A stretch of 64,000 nucleotides of DNA, taken from JARYLZ01 sp964388275. GTDB taxonomy: Bacteria > Bacteroidota > Ignavibacteria > SZUA-365. The stretch lies in contig CAYLZD010000023.1 in NCBI GenBank assembly GCA_964388275.1, forward strand, positions 1 through 64,000, given 5' to 3'. Of this stretch, positions 9,158 to 19,812 are shown piece after piece. Position 1 is the stretch's first letter; every line of letters begins with the position of its first letter. Made by a program: the position numbers and the translations under genes. The notes under the pieces were generated by a model. The model did no database searches, was not told the origin of the DNA, and worked only from the letters and a program-made list of their open reading frames with translations.

Positions 9158-9979
9158 ATGGGCACATACGGACGCTATTTCATCGCGGCTATGACCGCGC
9201 AGCTCAACATTGTTCTCATGGCGGCGGCGGCCGTTTTCAGTCTAGTGGCGTGGACGCCTGTTCCGCTCGTCGCGGGTTTGCTCGGGGAAGCCGCCTGGCT
9301 CGGCGTCGCGCCGCTGCTGCCGTCTTTCAGGCGCAGCGCGGACCGGCGGGCCGAGAAACACAAGAAGATCGACTTGAAAGCGGACGAGAATCGGTTGCTG
9401 GATTCGATCCCTCCGGATATGCGCGAACGGTTCAGGAAGATTTCCGGTCATGCCGACCGCATCAAAGCCGGTATCGAACGCGCATCCGGACCCGCGAAGG
9501 CGCTGCTGGAAAGATCCTCCGGGCGGCTGGACGACGCAGTGCGGCGCGCGGCGCTGTTATTGAAATCCGCCGCCGAACACGAGGAACTTCTTTCCAAGAA
9601 TCCCGTCCCCGAAATTCAGGCGCGCATCAGCGCCGTCGATGCCGAGGCGGGGAGTGATGACGAAAGACTGCGTGAAATCCGGCTGCAGCAAAAGGGAATA
9701 CTGGAACGCCGTCTGGACAAACTCCGCGCTGCGGAAAGGAACCTCCAGCTCCTCCGCGCGCAGATCGACTCACTGGAAGACGCGCTGAAGCTCTTCGAGG
9801 AACAGGCGGTGTCGCTTGAAGATCCGGGCGCGGCAACGGAACAACTCGACGCATTGCTCGCCGACATCGATGTCACCGGCGCCGCTGTGGACGATCTGCG
9901 GGATTCGCTGGCAGGTTTCGACCGCGCGCTGGCCGATTCGGCGGAGACTGCGAAACTTCCCGATAAAGGGAAGAGTTGA
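9158..9979 (+). CDS. Membrane-anchored coiled-coil protein, unknown function
   Basis: I do not recognise a family. The 273-residue product begins with two hydrophobic segments forming a hairpin (about 8-31 and 34-54). A long, strongly charged Ala/Leu/Glu/Arg-rich region (about 60-273) follows, predicted to be coiled coil and probably cytoplasmic. The start at 9158 is chosen because it directly precedes the membrane segment and has AGG just upstream; a GTG at 9080 in the same frame would add 26 residues of no clear character. The carboxylase gene begins 72 bases downstream on the same strand. A sigma-54-like site lies about 255 bases upstream. The function cannot be inferred beyond a structural or scaffolding guess. 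Confidence 0.6.
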   Translation: MGTYGRYFIAAMTAQLNIVLMAAAAVFSLVAWTPVPLVAGLLGEAAWLGVAPLLPSFRRSADRRAEKHKKIDLKADENRLLDSIPPDMRERFRKISGHADRIKAGIERASGPAKALLERSSGRLDDAVRRAALLLKSAAEHEELLSKNPVPEIQARISAVDAEAGSDDERLREIRLQQKGILERRLDKLRAAERNLQLLRAQIDSLEDALKLFEEQAVSLEDPGAATEQLDALLADIDVTGAAVDDLRDSLAGFDRALADSAETAKLPDKGKS

Positions 9980-10051
9980 CTCACAGGGCTGCCGCCGGAA
10001 ACGATCCGGCGCTTCGGCCCGCTTCATCGAACGGCATCCAGGAGGCGCGCT

Positions 10052-11599
<1,548 letters not shown>

Positions 11600-12061
11600 C
11601 ATAGGCGCCGGAATGGGGGGATGAAGAGTGAAGGGTGAAGGGTGAAGGGTGAAGAGTGAAGAGGGAAGAGGGAAGAGGGAAGAGGGAAGAGGCGTGGGTA
11701 TGCTTCCTTCATCTTCAGTTTTTTGCCGAAGCGATTCAGAGCCCGTTGGCTGCATCCGGCGTTTGCGCCGGAAGCCGCGGAACCCGGTGGTCTGTTTGTG
11801 CGGATTCGCGATTCTGCTCCGGCTTTCCCGGCCGTTTTGCCTCGCCCAGCCGGTAGTGCCCGGGTTCACGCCGGGTATTTATCCGGTTCTAATTCTGAAC
11901 GGGAAGAGAAGCGGGATAAAGGCGCTCGCCGCCGGAAGATGATCCAGGCATCAGCCGTTGGTCGGCAATCCCGTCTTCGGTATCTTGACGGCGAATCCCG
12001 CGGGTAGTATCCGCCGCACGATACTCCGGGGCGGGACATACACGGAAGAAAAGGAGCCCTC
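11600..12061. other. Intergenic region: heptad repeat array and small hairpin
   Basis: No gene is supported. It contains the purine-rich heptanucleotide array at 11621-11692 and a 7-bp-stem hairpin TCCGGCG-TTTG-CGCCGGA at 11755-11772 without a T-run. The last 20 bases include AAAGGAG, the ribosome-binding site of the next gene. No promoter was recognised. Confidence 0.5.
11621..11692 (+). repeat. Heptanucleotide tandem array, about 10 units of GTGAAGR/GGGAAGA
   Basis: Ten consecutive 7-base units run ATGAAGA, GTGAAGG (three times), GTGAAGA (twice), GGGAAGA (four times), beginning 21 bases after the carboxylase stop codon. The same unit type recurs at 32573-32640 and, in diverged form, at 54332-54366. 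This is a family of intergenic short-sequence repeats rather than chance. Confidence 0.9.
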
Positions 12062-12337
12062 ATGCCGAAGTTTTTCAAAACGGACATCGCATCCGACGCG
12101 GATCTCAAGGTGTTCGTCACCGATATACGATCGGAAGCCGATCTCGTCATCTTTGAAACGGACAACCAGTGGGAAGCCTCCGAAAGCGCCGTATGGTGCT
12201 ACACGGACATACGCAGCGAAGCCGACAAGGCCGTGTTTTTCACCGACTCGCAATGGGACGCGGATCTCACGATCTTCAAAACCGATGTCGCCGGCGATGC
12301 CGGCTGGAACGACGCCTCCAAGTCCGGATTGCTGTAA
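12062..12337 (+). CDS. Septoil-knot family (DUF6150) repeat protein
   Basis: The 91-residue protein consists almost entirely of six short imperfect repeats of the type TD-x-x-SEADL-x-x-F/Y. Clear copies occur near residues 8-18, 20-31, 47-59 and 60-72, with Trp-containing variants between. From memory this is the hallmark of the DUF6150/7(1) septoil-knot family, whose small members fold into an unusually deep backbone knot; their biological role is unknown. AAAGGAG lies seven bases before the ATG, a good ribosome-binding site. It has no signal peptide, so it is probably cytoplasmic. The Crp-aspartase gene starts 122 bases downstream on the same strand, which may or may not be meaningful. Confidence 0.75.
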   Translation: MPKFFKTDIASDADLKVFVTDIRSEADLVIFETDNQWEASESAVWCYTDIRSEADKAVFFTDSQWDADLTIFKTDVAGDAGWNDASKSGLL

Positions 12338-12459
12338 GCGGCAACGCGGAAAAAAAGGGACGCGGACAGGCGCCGCGCGCCCGCTTCCTGGTATCCCGAC
12401 GGTCCGCTCGGCGTGAACCGTCCGGAGGCCGACGAACAATAATGTTTTCAGGAGCTGAC

Positions 12460-14322
<1,863 letters not shown>

Positions 14323-14452
14323 ATCCAAGCGGAGGCGGTTTTCCGCGGATAAATTCCGCGCTGCCGATAAAAAACCTTATCTTTCCCGCGATTCCGGCGC
14401 GCGAGTGCCGCGCCGGTGGTTACGCAGCAACCATCAAAGTAGAGTGGACGCG

Positions 14453-16519
14453 ATGAGGACGAACCTCTCATGGAAACTTTGCGCCTTGCTGGCCGTCTTC
14501 GCCGCCTCGACGGCAGCCCAGGGCGTTGATCCCAATTCAGACCTGCTGAAGCAGTGTGATCCGTCCCGTTACCGCGGTGCGAACCTGTGTGTGCTGTATG
14601 ACAGCACGGACGTGGACGTGAAGGAGAGCGGGCTGAGTTACGTGCGGATGCACAAGCTTACGAAGGCGCTAACGGCCGCCGGCGCGCGCGAGATGCGCCG
14701 CGTCATTTTCGGTTACGACCCGCTCTCCGCGGCCGTCGACGTGCTTCTCGTGCGCGTGTACAGGGCCGACGGCCGGGTGGAAACGATCCCGCCGGACAGG
14801 GTCGTCGACTATCCGGCGCCGGCCCGGGCCATATACTGGGGCGCGAGGGAAAAGCAGGTCGGCATCGGCCGGATAGAACCCGGGGACGCGGTCGAAACCG
14901 TGGTCTTCAGAAAGGGATTCACCTATGCGCTGCTCGGCGACGAGGACGACCGCTTCATCCCGCCGATGAGAGGGCATTACTACGACATTGTGGAGTTCTG
15001 GTCGGAAGTTCCGACGCGCGAAAAGGTATATCGCGTCGCCATGCCCGAAGACAAGCCGTTGCAGTATGAAGTCTACAACGGAGAACTGTCTTCCGCCGTC
15101 CATTTTCATCCGACGAAATCCTCCCGCATCACGGTCGAAGTCAATCCCGAGGCCGCGCAGAAGCCGACTTCTCCCGAGGAATTGCATCCGGCTCTGGGCA
15201 TGCACACAGTTCCGGGCAAGGTGGTCTACACCTGGTGGAAGCGGGATATGCAGCCGTTCAGGGGCGAACCTGGCATGGTGGCGCATTCCGACGTGGCGCC
15301 CAAACTGCTGCTGTCCACATCTCCGGACTGGTACGCGAAAGCCGCATGGTTCAATTCGGTGAACGAGGACTTCAAGAGTTTCGAGACCACGCCGGAGTTG
15401 AAAGCCCTGGCCGATAAACTTCTGAAGGGTGTCACCGGCGAACTCGAAAAAATCGCGGTACTCAACCGCTGGAGCGCCGAAGAAATCCGCTACTCGGGAA
15501 TTTCGATGGGCGAAGGCGAGGGCTACACACTGCATCCGTCCTCCATGACTCTTCTCGACCGCTGCGGAGTCTGCAAGGACAAGGCCGGCATACTCGTCGG
15601 ATTGTTGCGAGCCGCGGGTTTCGAATCCTATCCGGCCATGACCATGGCCGGATCGAGGATAGACAGGATTCCGGCCGATCAGTTCAATCACAGCGTCACC
15701 GTGGTGAAGCGCTCGAACGGAAACTGGATGTTGCTCGATCCGACGTGGATACCCGGTGTCCGGGAAATGTGGTCGAGCGCCGAGCAGCAGCAGGAGTTCC
15801 TCGCGGGCATACCCGGAGGCGCGGATCTGATGAGCACGCCGGTTTCACCCGCCGAGAATCATTACTGGAAACTGAGCGGCTCCTCAGAACTCTCCGCCGA
15901 CGGCGCCCTGGCGGGTTCTTTCACGCTCGAAGCGGAAGGGCAGTCGGACGCATCGATCCGCAGGGCTTTTACGAGGAGCTACCGGTCCGGCTGGAAAGAA
16001 TACATCCCGAAAATTCTTTACGCCGTATCGCCCCGCCTCGAGATACTCGAGCAGTCCATGCGGGATCCTTACGACCTTTCAGGTCCCATGCTGATTTCAG
16101 TGCGCTACAGAATTCCCGGTTACGCCGCCGTCTCCGGCCGCGACCGGATGCTTTTCACGCCGCTGCTCGCGCGGAATCCCTTTGTCGACGGTGTCATGAG
16201 CGGCGAGTTGTCGACCGATACATCGCTTTCGGAGCGCAGATTCGGCTTCCGCACCCGCTGCTCCAAGCTAGTGGAGATTCACGAAACCGTAAAACTACCC
16301 GCCGGGTGGAAGGCGGCGGACCCGCCGGCGTTCCCCTCGGTCAAGGGGGATGCAGCCTCCTTCGACGCTTCATATTCGTTCAGGGGTAATGTGCTGGAAA
16401 TCCGGGCAGCGCATCGCATGGAGAAACGCGTCTACGAAGCCGATGAGTGGCCGGAATTCCGTTCCGCGCTCAAGGCCAGATTAGAGCTGATGCACACGCC
16501 CGTAGCGCTGACCAGATAG
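14453..16519 (+). CDS. Exported DUF3857/transglutaminase-like protein with intact catalytic triad
   Basis: The 688-residue protein has a signal peptide (about 1-22, ending STAAQ). A DUF3857 beta-rich domain (about 45-290) precedes a transglutaminase-like cysteine-protease-fold domain (about 320-435) with Cys374 in RCGVCKDKA, His413 in QFNHSV and Asp429 in LLDPTW. A C-terminal beta-rich region (about 470-688) resembles DUF3858. Such proteins are common in Bacteroidota envelopes; the substrate is unknown. I start at 14453, directly before the signal peptide, rather than at the in-frame ATG at 14405. The next gene, a paralogue, begins 53 bases after the stop, and a small secreted protein follows that, suggesting one operon acting in the periplasm. 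Confidence 0.85.
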   Translation: MRTNLSWKLCALLAVFAASTAAQGVDPNSDLLKQCDPSRYRGANLCVLYDSTDVDVKESGLSYVRMHKLTKALTAAGAREMRRVIFGYDPLSAAVDVLLVRVYRADGRVETIPPDRVVDYPAPARAIYWGAREKQVGIGRIEPGDAVETVVFRKGFTYALLGDEDDRFIPPMRGHYYDIVEFWSEVPTREKVYRVAMPEDKPLQYEVYNGELSSAVHFHPTKSSRITVEVNPEAAQKPTSPEELHPALGMHTVPGKVVYTWWKRDMQPFRGEPGMVAHSDVAPKLLLSTSPDWYAKAAWFNSVNEDFKSFETTPELKALADKLLKGVTGELEKIAVLNRWSAEEIRYSGISMGEGEGYTLHPSSMTLLDRCGVCKDKAGILVGLLRAAGFESYPAMTMAGSRIDRIPADQFNHSVTVVKRSNGNWMLLDPTWIPGVREMWSSAEQQQEFLAGIPGGADLMSTPVSPAENHYWKLSGSSELSADGALAGSFTLEAEGQSDASIRRAFTRSYRSGWKEYIPKILYAVSPRLEILEQSMRDPYDLSGPMLISVRYRIPGYAAVSGRDRMLFTPLLARNPFVDGVMSGELSTDTSLSERRFGFRTRCSKLVEIHETVKLPAGWKAADPPAFPSVKGDAASFDASYSFRGNVLEIRAAHRMEKRVYEADEWPEFRSALKARLELMHTPVALTR

Positions 16520-16572
16520 CGTCACGGTAAAAGCAAGATCAGTCATCCGATGAAACAGGTGGAGAAGCAGCC

Positions 16573-18402
16573 ATGAAAGCCATTCATAGATCAGTCTTCC
16601 TGTCCGCCGTCCTGCTCGCAACGGCGGCCTGCGCCGCACAGGACATCGGCGGGAAACAAACCGACGCGGATGCGGTCTATACCCGCATCGTCCACGAGTA
16701 CGCGATGAACAAGGACGGCAGCACGTCGTACTCCTGCGAAAAAAATCTGCGTTATCTCACATACTTCTCCTTCAACCGGGCATACGGCGAGACCTTCATC
16801 ATTTACAATCCCGAATGGCAGAGCCTTGCCATCGGAACGGCGGAAACCAGAATGGCTGACGGGACGCTGGTCAAGGCGCCCGCCAACGCCTTCAACGAAG
16901 TGCTTCCGCGTTTTGCCGCGGAAGCGGCGAACTGCCTGCACCTGCGCGAGATGGTGGTCACTCACACCGGCCTCGAACGCAATGCCGAAGCGCGTCTCGC
17001 GTACCGCATAGACAGCAAGAAGGGTTTTATGCCCGGATTGTCCGGAAAGGTCGTTTGCGGAGAGCGTTCGCCCGTGCAAGAGCTCGTCATCAGGATAATC
17101 CTGCCTCGAGGAAGCAAGCTCAATTACGAATTCCTCAGGTCGAAAGCAGAACCCGTTTTGACACAGGAAGGAGAGAATATCGCATATACCTGGACGCTCG
17201 CCGATGTTCCGATGATTCCCGTGGAAAGCCGTCAACCGGCTTACGACAGGCTCGCGCCGGCGCTGCATTTCTCGACTTATGACCTGAACGCCTTGCGGTC
17301 GCATGTGATGGCGGACAGGAAGCTGACAGCCCTGCCTCCGGCCGCGACCGCGGCGGTCGCCGCGGCGACTGCCGGAAAAAATGCTCCTCTGGAAAGAGCG
17401 CTCGCTCTGAAAGCATGGGTGGAAAACAATTGCGCTCTGGCCGACGGCGATCCCTATTATCTGGGCTACAAGCCCTATCCGGCCGCCGCAACCTTCGGCC
17501 AGGCCGCGGGTTCGAAGCTGGATAGGGCCGTGCTTCTGTCCGCAATGTGCGCCGAGGCGGGACTCGATGCTTCTCCTGTGCTGACGGCAGCAGAAAAAAC
17601 GATTTCATCACTGCACAGCTTTACCGGAGCGGCGGTGCTGCTGCGCGGCGCCGGCGGCGGAGATATTCTGTTGGACCCGAACACGGCACAGCATTCGCCC
17701 ATCGGCGGAGGTTTGGACGGCGCGTATTATCTCACCCTCGACGGGGAGGGCGGCTTGTCGATTTACGGGGATCGGCGGGCGAAAAACTCCGTGAGTCTGG
17801 TCTGCGATTGGACGCTGAGAGTCGACGGGACCATATCGGGCAGATCCAGGGCTGAACAGGCAGGGGTGTTCGGCGCGCCCTTCGATCCGCAGCGCGCGGC
17901 CGCGCAACTCAAGCGCGCGCTGGGGCGCGCGGGACAGGGCATGAAGGTCAGCGAGGAAAAGGGTGAGAAAACAGACGATCTTGGCAGTTCGGCGGAAGCC
18001 GAGGTCGCCTCTACAGGCCGTCTGGAAAACGCGGGCGGTCTGATCGCCTTTGCGCTTCCCGCCACACCTTTCGGGATCGACGAAGCGCATTTGCAGCCCG
18101 GGCCCGTTGCTCGGGCTACGCCCGTAGCGCTGCCGGCCGCGATGAGTGAAGAACTCAGGCTCACCCTTCATCTGCCCGCGGGAATGCGGTTAGCGGTACG
18201 GCCCGATCCTATCCGATTGAAAAACGGCGCGGGGGAGGTGCGAAGCGAGGTGAAATATGACGGAGATCTCGAGGTCGTGCGCATGATTACCTTCGCGACG
18301 GACGAGATTACCGCTGAGAATTACCCTGAATTCCGGAAACTGCTGCAGGCATGGGACGATCCCGCGCACAGGACGCTGTTTCTGTCCGAGGGAGGTAAGT
18401 GA
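16573..18402 (+). CDS. Exported DUF3857/transglutaminase-like paralogue lacking the catalytic cysteine
   Basis: The 609-residue protein has a signal peptide (about 1-22) and a DUF3857-like N-terminal half aligned with the upstream gene product. In the transglutaminase-like domain (about 275-375) the position of the nucleophile is Lys315 (GSKLDRA against GVCKDKA in the paralogue), while His348 and Asp368 (LLDPN) remain. It should therefore be catalytically inactive and may act as a partner, scaffold or substrate-binding subunit of the active paralogue. A GGAG precedes the ATG at 16573. A possible lipobox (TAAC, Cys20) is weak because it lacks the usual Leu at -3. Neighbours on both sides are exported proteins on the same strand. 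Confidence 0.8.
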   Translation: MKAIHRSVFLSAVLLATAACAAQDIGGKQTDADAVYTRIVHEYAMNKDGSTSYSCEKNLRYLTYFSFNRAYGETFIIYNPEWQSLAIGTAETRMADGTLVKAPANAFNEVLPRFAAEAANCLHLREMVVTHTGLERNAEARLAYRIDSKKGFMPGLSGKVVCGERSPVQELVIRIILPRGSKLNYEFLRSKAEPVLTQEGENIAYTWTLADVPMIPVESRQPAYDRLAPALHFSTYDLNALRSHVMADRKLTALPPAATAAVAAATAGKNAPLERALALKAWVENNCALADGDPYYLGYKPYPAAATFGQAAGSKLDRAVLLSAMCAEAGLDASPVLTAAEKTISSLHSFTGAAVLLRGAGGGDILLDPNTAQHSPIGGGLDGAYYLTLDGEGGLSIYGDRRAKNSVSLVCDWTLRVDGTISGRSRAEQAGVFGAPFDPQRAAAQLKRALGRAGQGMKVSEEKGEKTDDLGSSAEAEVASTGRLENAGGLIAFALPATPFGIDEAHLQPGPVARATPVALPAAMSEELRLTLHLPAGMRLAVRPDPIRLKNGAGEVRSEVKYDGDLEVVRMITFATDEITAENYPEFRKLLQAWDDPAHRTLFLSEGGK

Positions 18403-18403
18403 C

Positions 18404-18838
18404 ATGCCCGTAGCGCCGCGTGAATGGTGGGGCCGGCGGGCCGGGGCGGTCCGCATGAACCTGTTCCGTTGCATTTGCATCCTGCCGTTCCTTTTATCGA
18501 TTTCGGCGGGAGCGTCGGCGCAGAGCGATTCCTCGGAGTCGACGACGGTTTTCCAGGTGCTGTCGGTCAAGAAAGGCGCTGAAGTACTGTTCCGCGCTTC
18601 GCTGATGTTCAGCGGCAAGGATACGACGCTCGCATGCAGAGAAGCGCAGACGCCCTGCGAATTCATTGGTCCCGGCGATATCTGCATCGGCATGTTCGAG
18701 AAAATTCACGGCGCCGCGGAACTCCGGGTCGTGCTTCTCGACCGGATGCCTTCCGGTGACCGCGTTCTTGCCGAAGCCGTCGGCAATGTGGTGGTAATGG
18801 ACAAGAGGCACGGGGAACATACGGCGGTAAGTTTCTGA
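18404..18838 (+). CDS. Small exported protein, unknown
   Basis: I recognise no family. The 144-residue product carries a hydrophobic signal (about 18-40, ending GASAQ) and a short mature domain of about 100 residues with two Cys residues (in TLACREAQTPC). It starts two bases after the stop of the inactive transglutaminase paralogue, and GGAGG eight bases upstream supports ATG 18404; an internal ATG at 18455 sits immediately before the signal peptide and is the alternative. The tight spacing indicates co-translation with the two DUF3857 proteins, so a shared periplasmic function is plausible. Confidence 0.7.
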   Translation: MPVAPREWWGRRAGAVRMNLFRCICILPFLLSISAGASAQSDSSESTTVFQVLSVKKGAEVLFRASLMFSGKDTTLACREAQTPCEFIGPGDICIGMFEKIHGAAELRVVLLDRMPSGDRVLAEAVGNVVVMDKRHGEHTAVSF

Positions 18839-18874
18839 CGGGGACTCGACGGTTTTTCCGGCATCATGACCGCC

Positions 18875-18908
18875 GCGCACAGGCGGTCGGAAGCCGCTCG
18901 CTGTGCGC
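18875..18908 (+). other. Strong intergenic hairpin after the DUF3857 operon
   Basis: GCGCACAG (18875-18882) pairs with CTGTGCGC (18901-18908). An inner GCGG/CCGC pair lies within, around a TCGGAAG loop. It lies 37 bases after the stop of the small secreted protein and has no T-run, so it may be a 3' stabiliser or a weak terminator. Confidence 0.5.
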
Positions 18909-19030
18909 ATTCCCTACCTGACGCCGCGCCGGTGTATTGCGGACCGGGAACCCAGCCGAAGAAAAAAGGTGTTTTAATATAGATAACGTCGTATTAGCAC
19001 TCATTCATCATTCAAAGAAGAGGAGTATAC

Positions 19031-19630
19031 ATGAGCGTTCTTGTCTCGAAAGAGGCGCCCGATTTCACGGCTCCGGCCGTAATGCCGGACGGCAGCATAA
19101 AGGAGGACTTCCGATTGTCGGATCTCCGCGGAAAGCACGTCGTCCTGTTTTTCTGGCCTTTGGATTTCACTTTCGTGTGTCCGACCGAAATCATTGCTCA
19201 TGACCATCGCATAAAGGAATTCAAGGCCCGGGGAGTTGAGCTCGTCGGCGTTTCCATCGACTCGCAGTTCACTCATTACGCGTGGCGCAGCACCCCTGAG
19301 TCGCAGGGGGGCATCGGACCCGTCGCATTTCCGCTTGTCGCCGACGTGCGCCACAGCATCGCGCAGGATTACGGAATAGAGCATCCAGACGGAGTGGCTT
19401 TGCGGGCGTCTTTCCTGATCGACAGGAGCGGCATAGTGCAGCATCAGGTCGTCAACAATCTGCCGTTGGGCCGCAACGTGGACGAGATGCTGCGTGTGGT
19501 GGATGCGCTGCAGTACACCGAGGAACACGGCGAAGTATGTCCAGCCGGCTGGCGCAAAGGCGACGCGGCCATGAAGGCCGACACCGCCGGAGTTGCTGCC
19601 TATCTCTCGACATACGCAAAAGGGTTGTAA
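19031..19630 (+). CDS. Typical 2-Cys peroxiredoxin (Prx1/AhpC family)
   Basis: This thiol peroxidase reduces hydrogen and alkyl peroxides in the cytoplasm. The 199-residue product has the peroxidatic Cys50 in DFTFVCPTE and the resolving Cys170 in GEVCPAGW, with the expected spacing for a typical dimeric 2-Cys enzyme. It also has a GGIG loop (93-96) and a C-terminal YL near 191-192, close to the GGLG/YF pair of peroxide-sensitive forms, so it may be prone to over-oxidation. GAGGAG precedes the ATG. No reductase (ahpF or thioredoxin) is adjacent. It appears monocistronic, 192 bases from the previous gene. Confidence 0.95.
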   Translation: MSVLVSKEAPDFTAPAVMPDGSIKEDFRLSDLRGKHVVLFFWPLDFTFVCPTEIIAHDHRIKEFKARGVELVGVSIDSQFTHYAWRSTPESQGGIGPVAFPLVADVRHSIAQDYGIEHPDGVALRASFLIDRSGIVQHQVVNNLPLGRNVDEMLRVVDALQYTEEHGEVCPAGWRKGDAAMKADTAGVAAYLSTYAKGL

Positions 19631-19812
19631 GGAAGTTCTGAATGCAATCTACCGCCCCGCCGTTACCGTCTGGCGGTATGCTGGCGGTTTCGTCGGGCAT
19701 CGGCGCCGCCGGGCTGCATGGCCCGTCCTCGTTCTTCTGCTTGCATTTGACGGTTCTTCCCCGCAATTTAACTGTCTGAAGTGCTCTGCTTTCCATATTC
19801 GGAGGATTCGCC

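Noticed and set aside
11621..11692. Heptad array as a coding tail or CRISPR remnant
   Set aside because: Period 7 without spacers, outside genes, with related arrays in other intergenic regions; it is a short-sequence repeat.
14344..14360. CGCGGA-TAAAT-TCCGCG hairpin after the aspartase as a terminator
   Set aside because: Only six base pairs and no T-run directly after it; too weak to call.
16630..16632. Lipoprotein call for the second DUF3857 protein at Cys20
   Set aside because: The residues before the Cys (TAA) lack the usual Leu/Val/Ile at -3; an ordinary signal peptide explains the region equally well.
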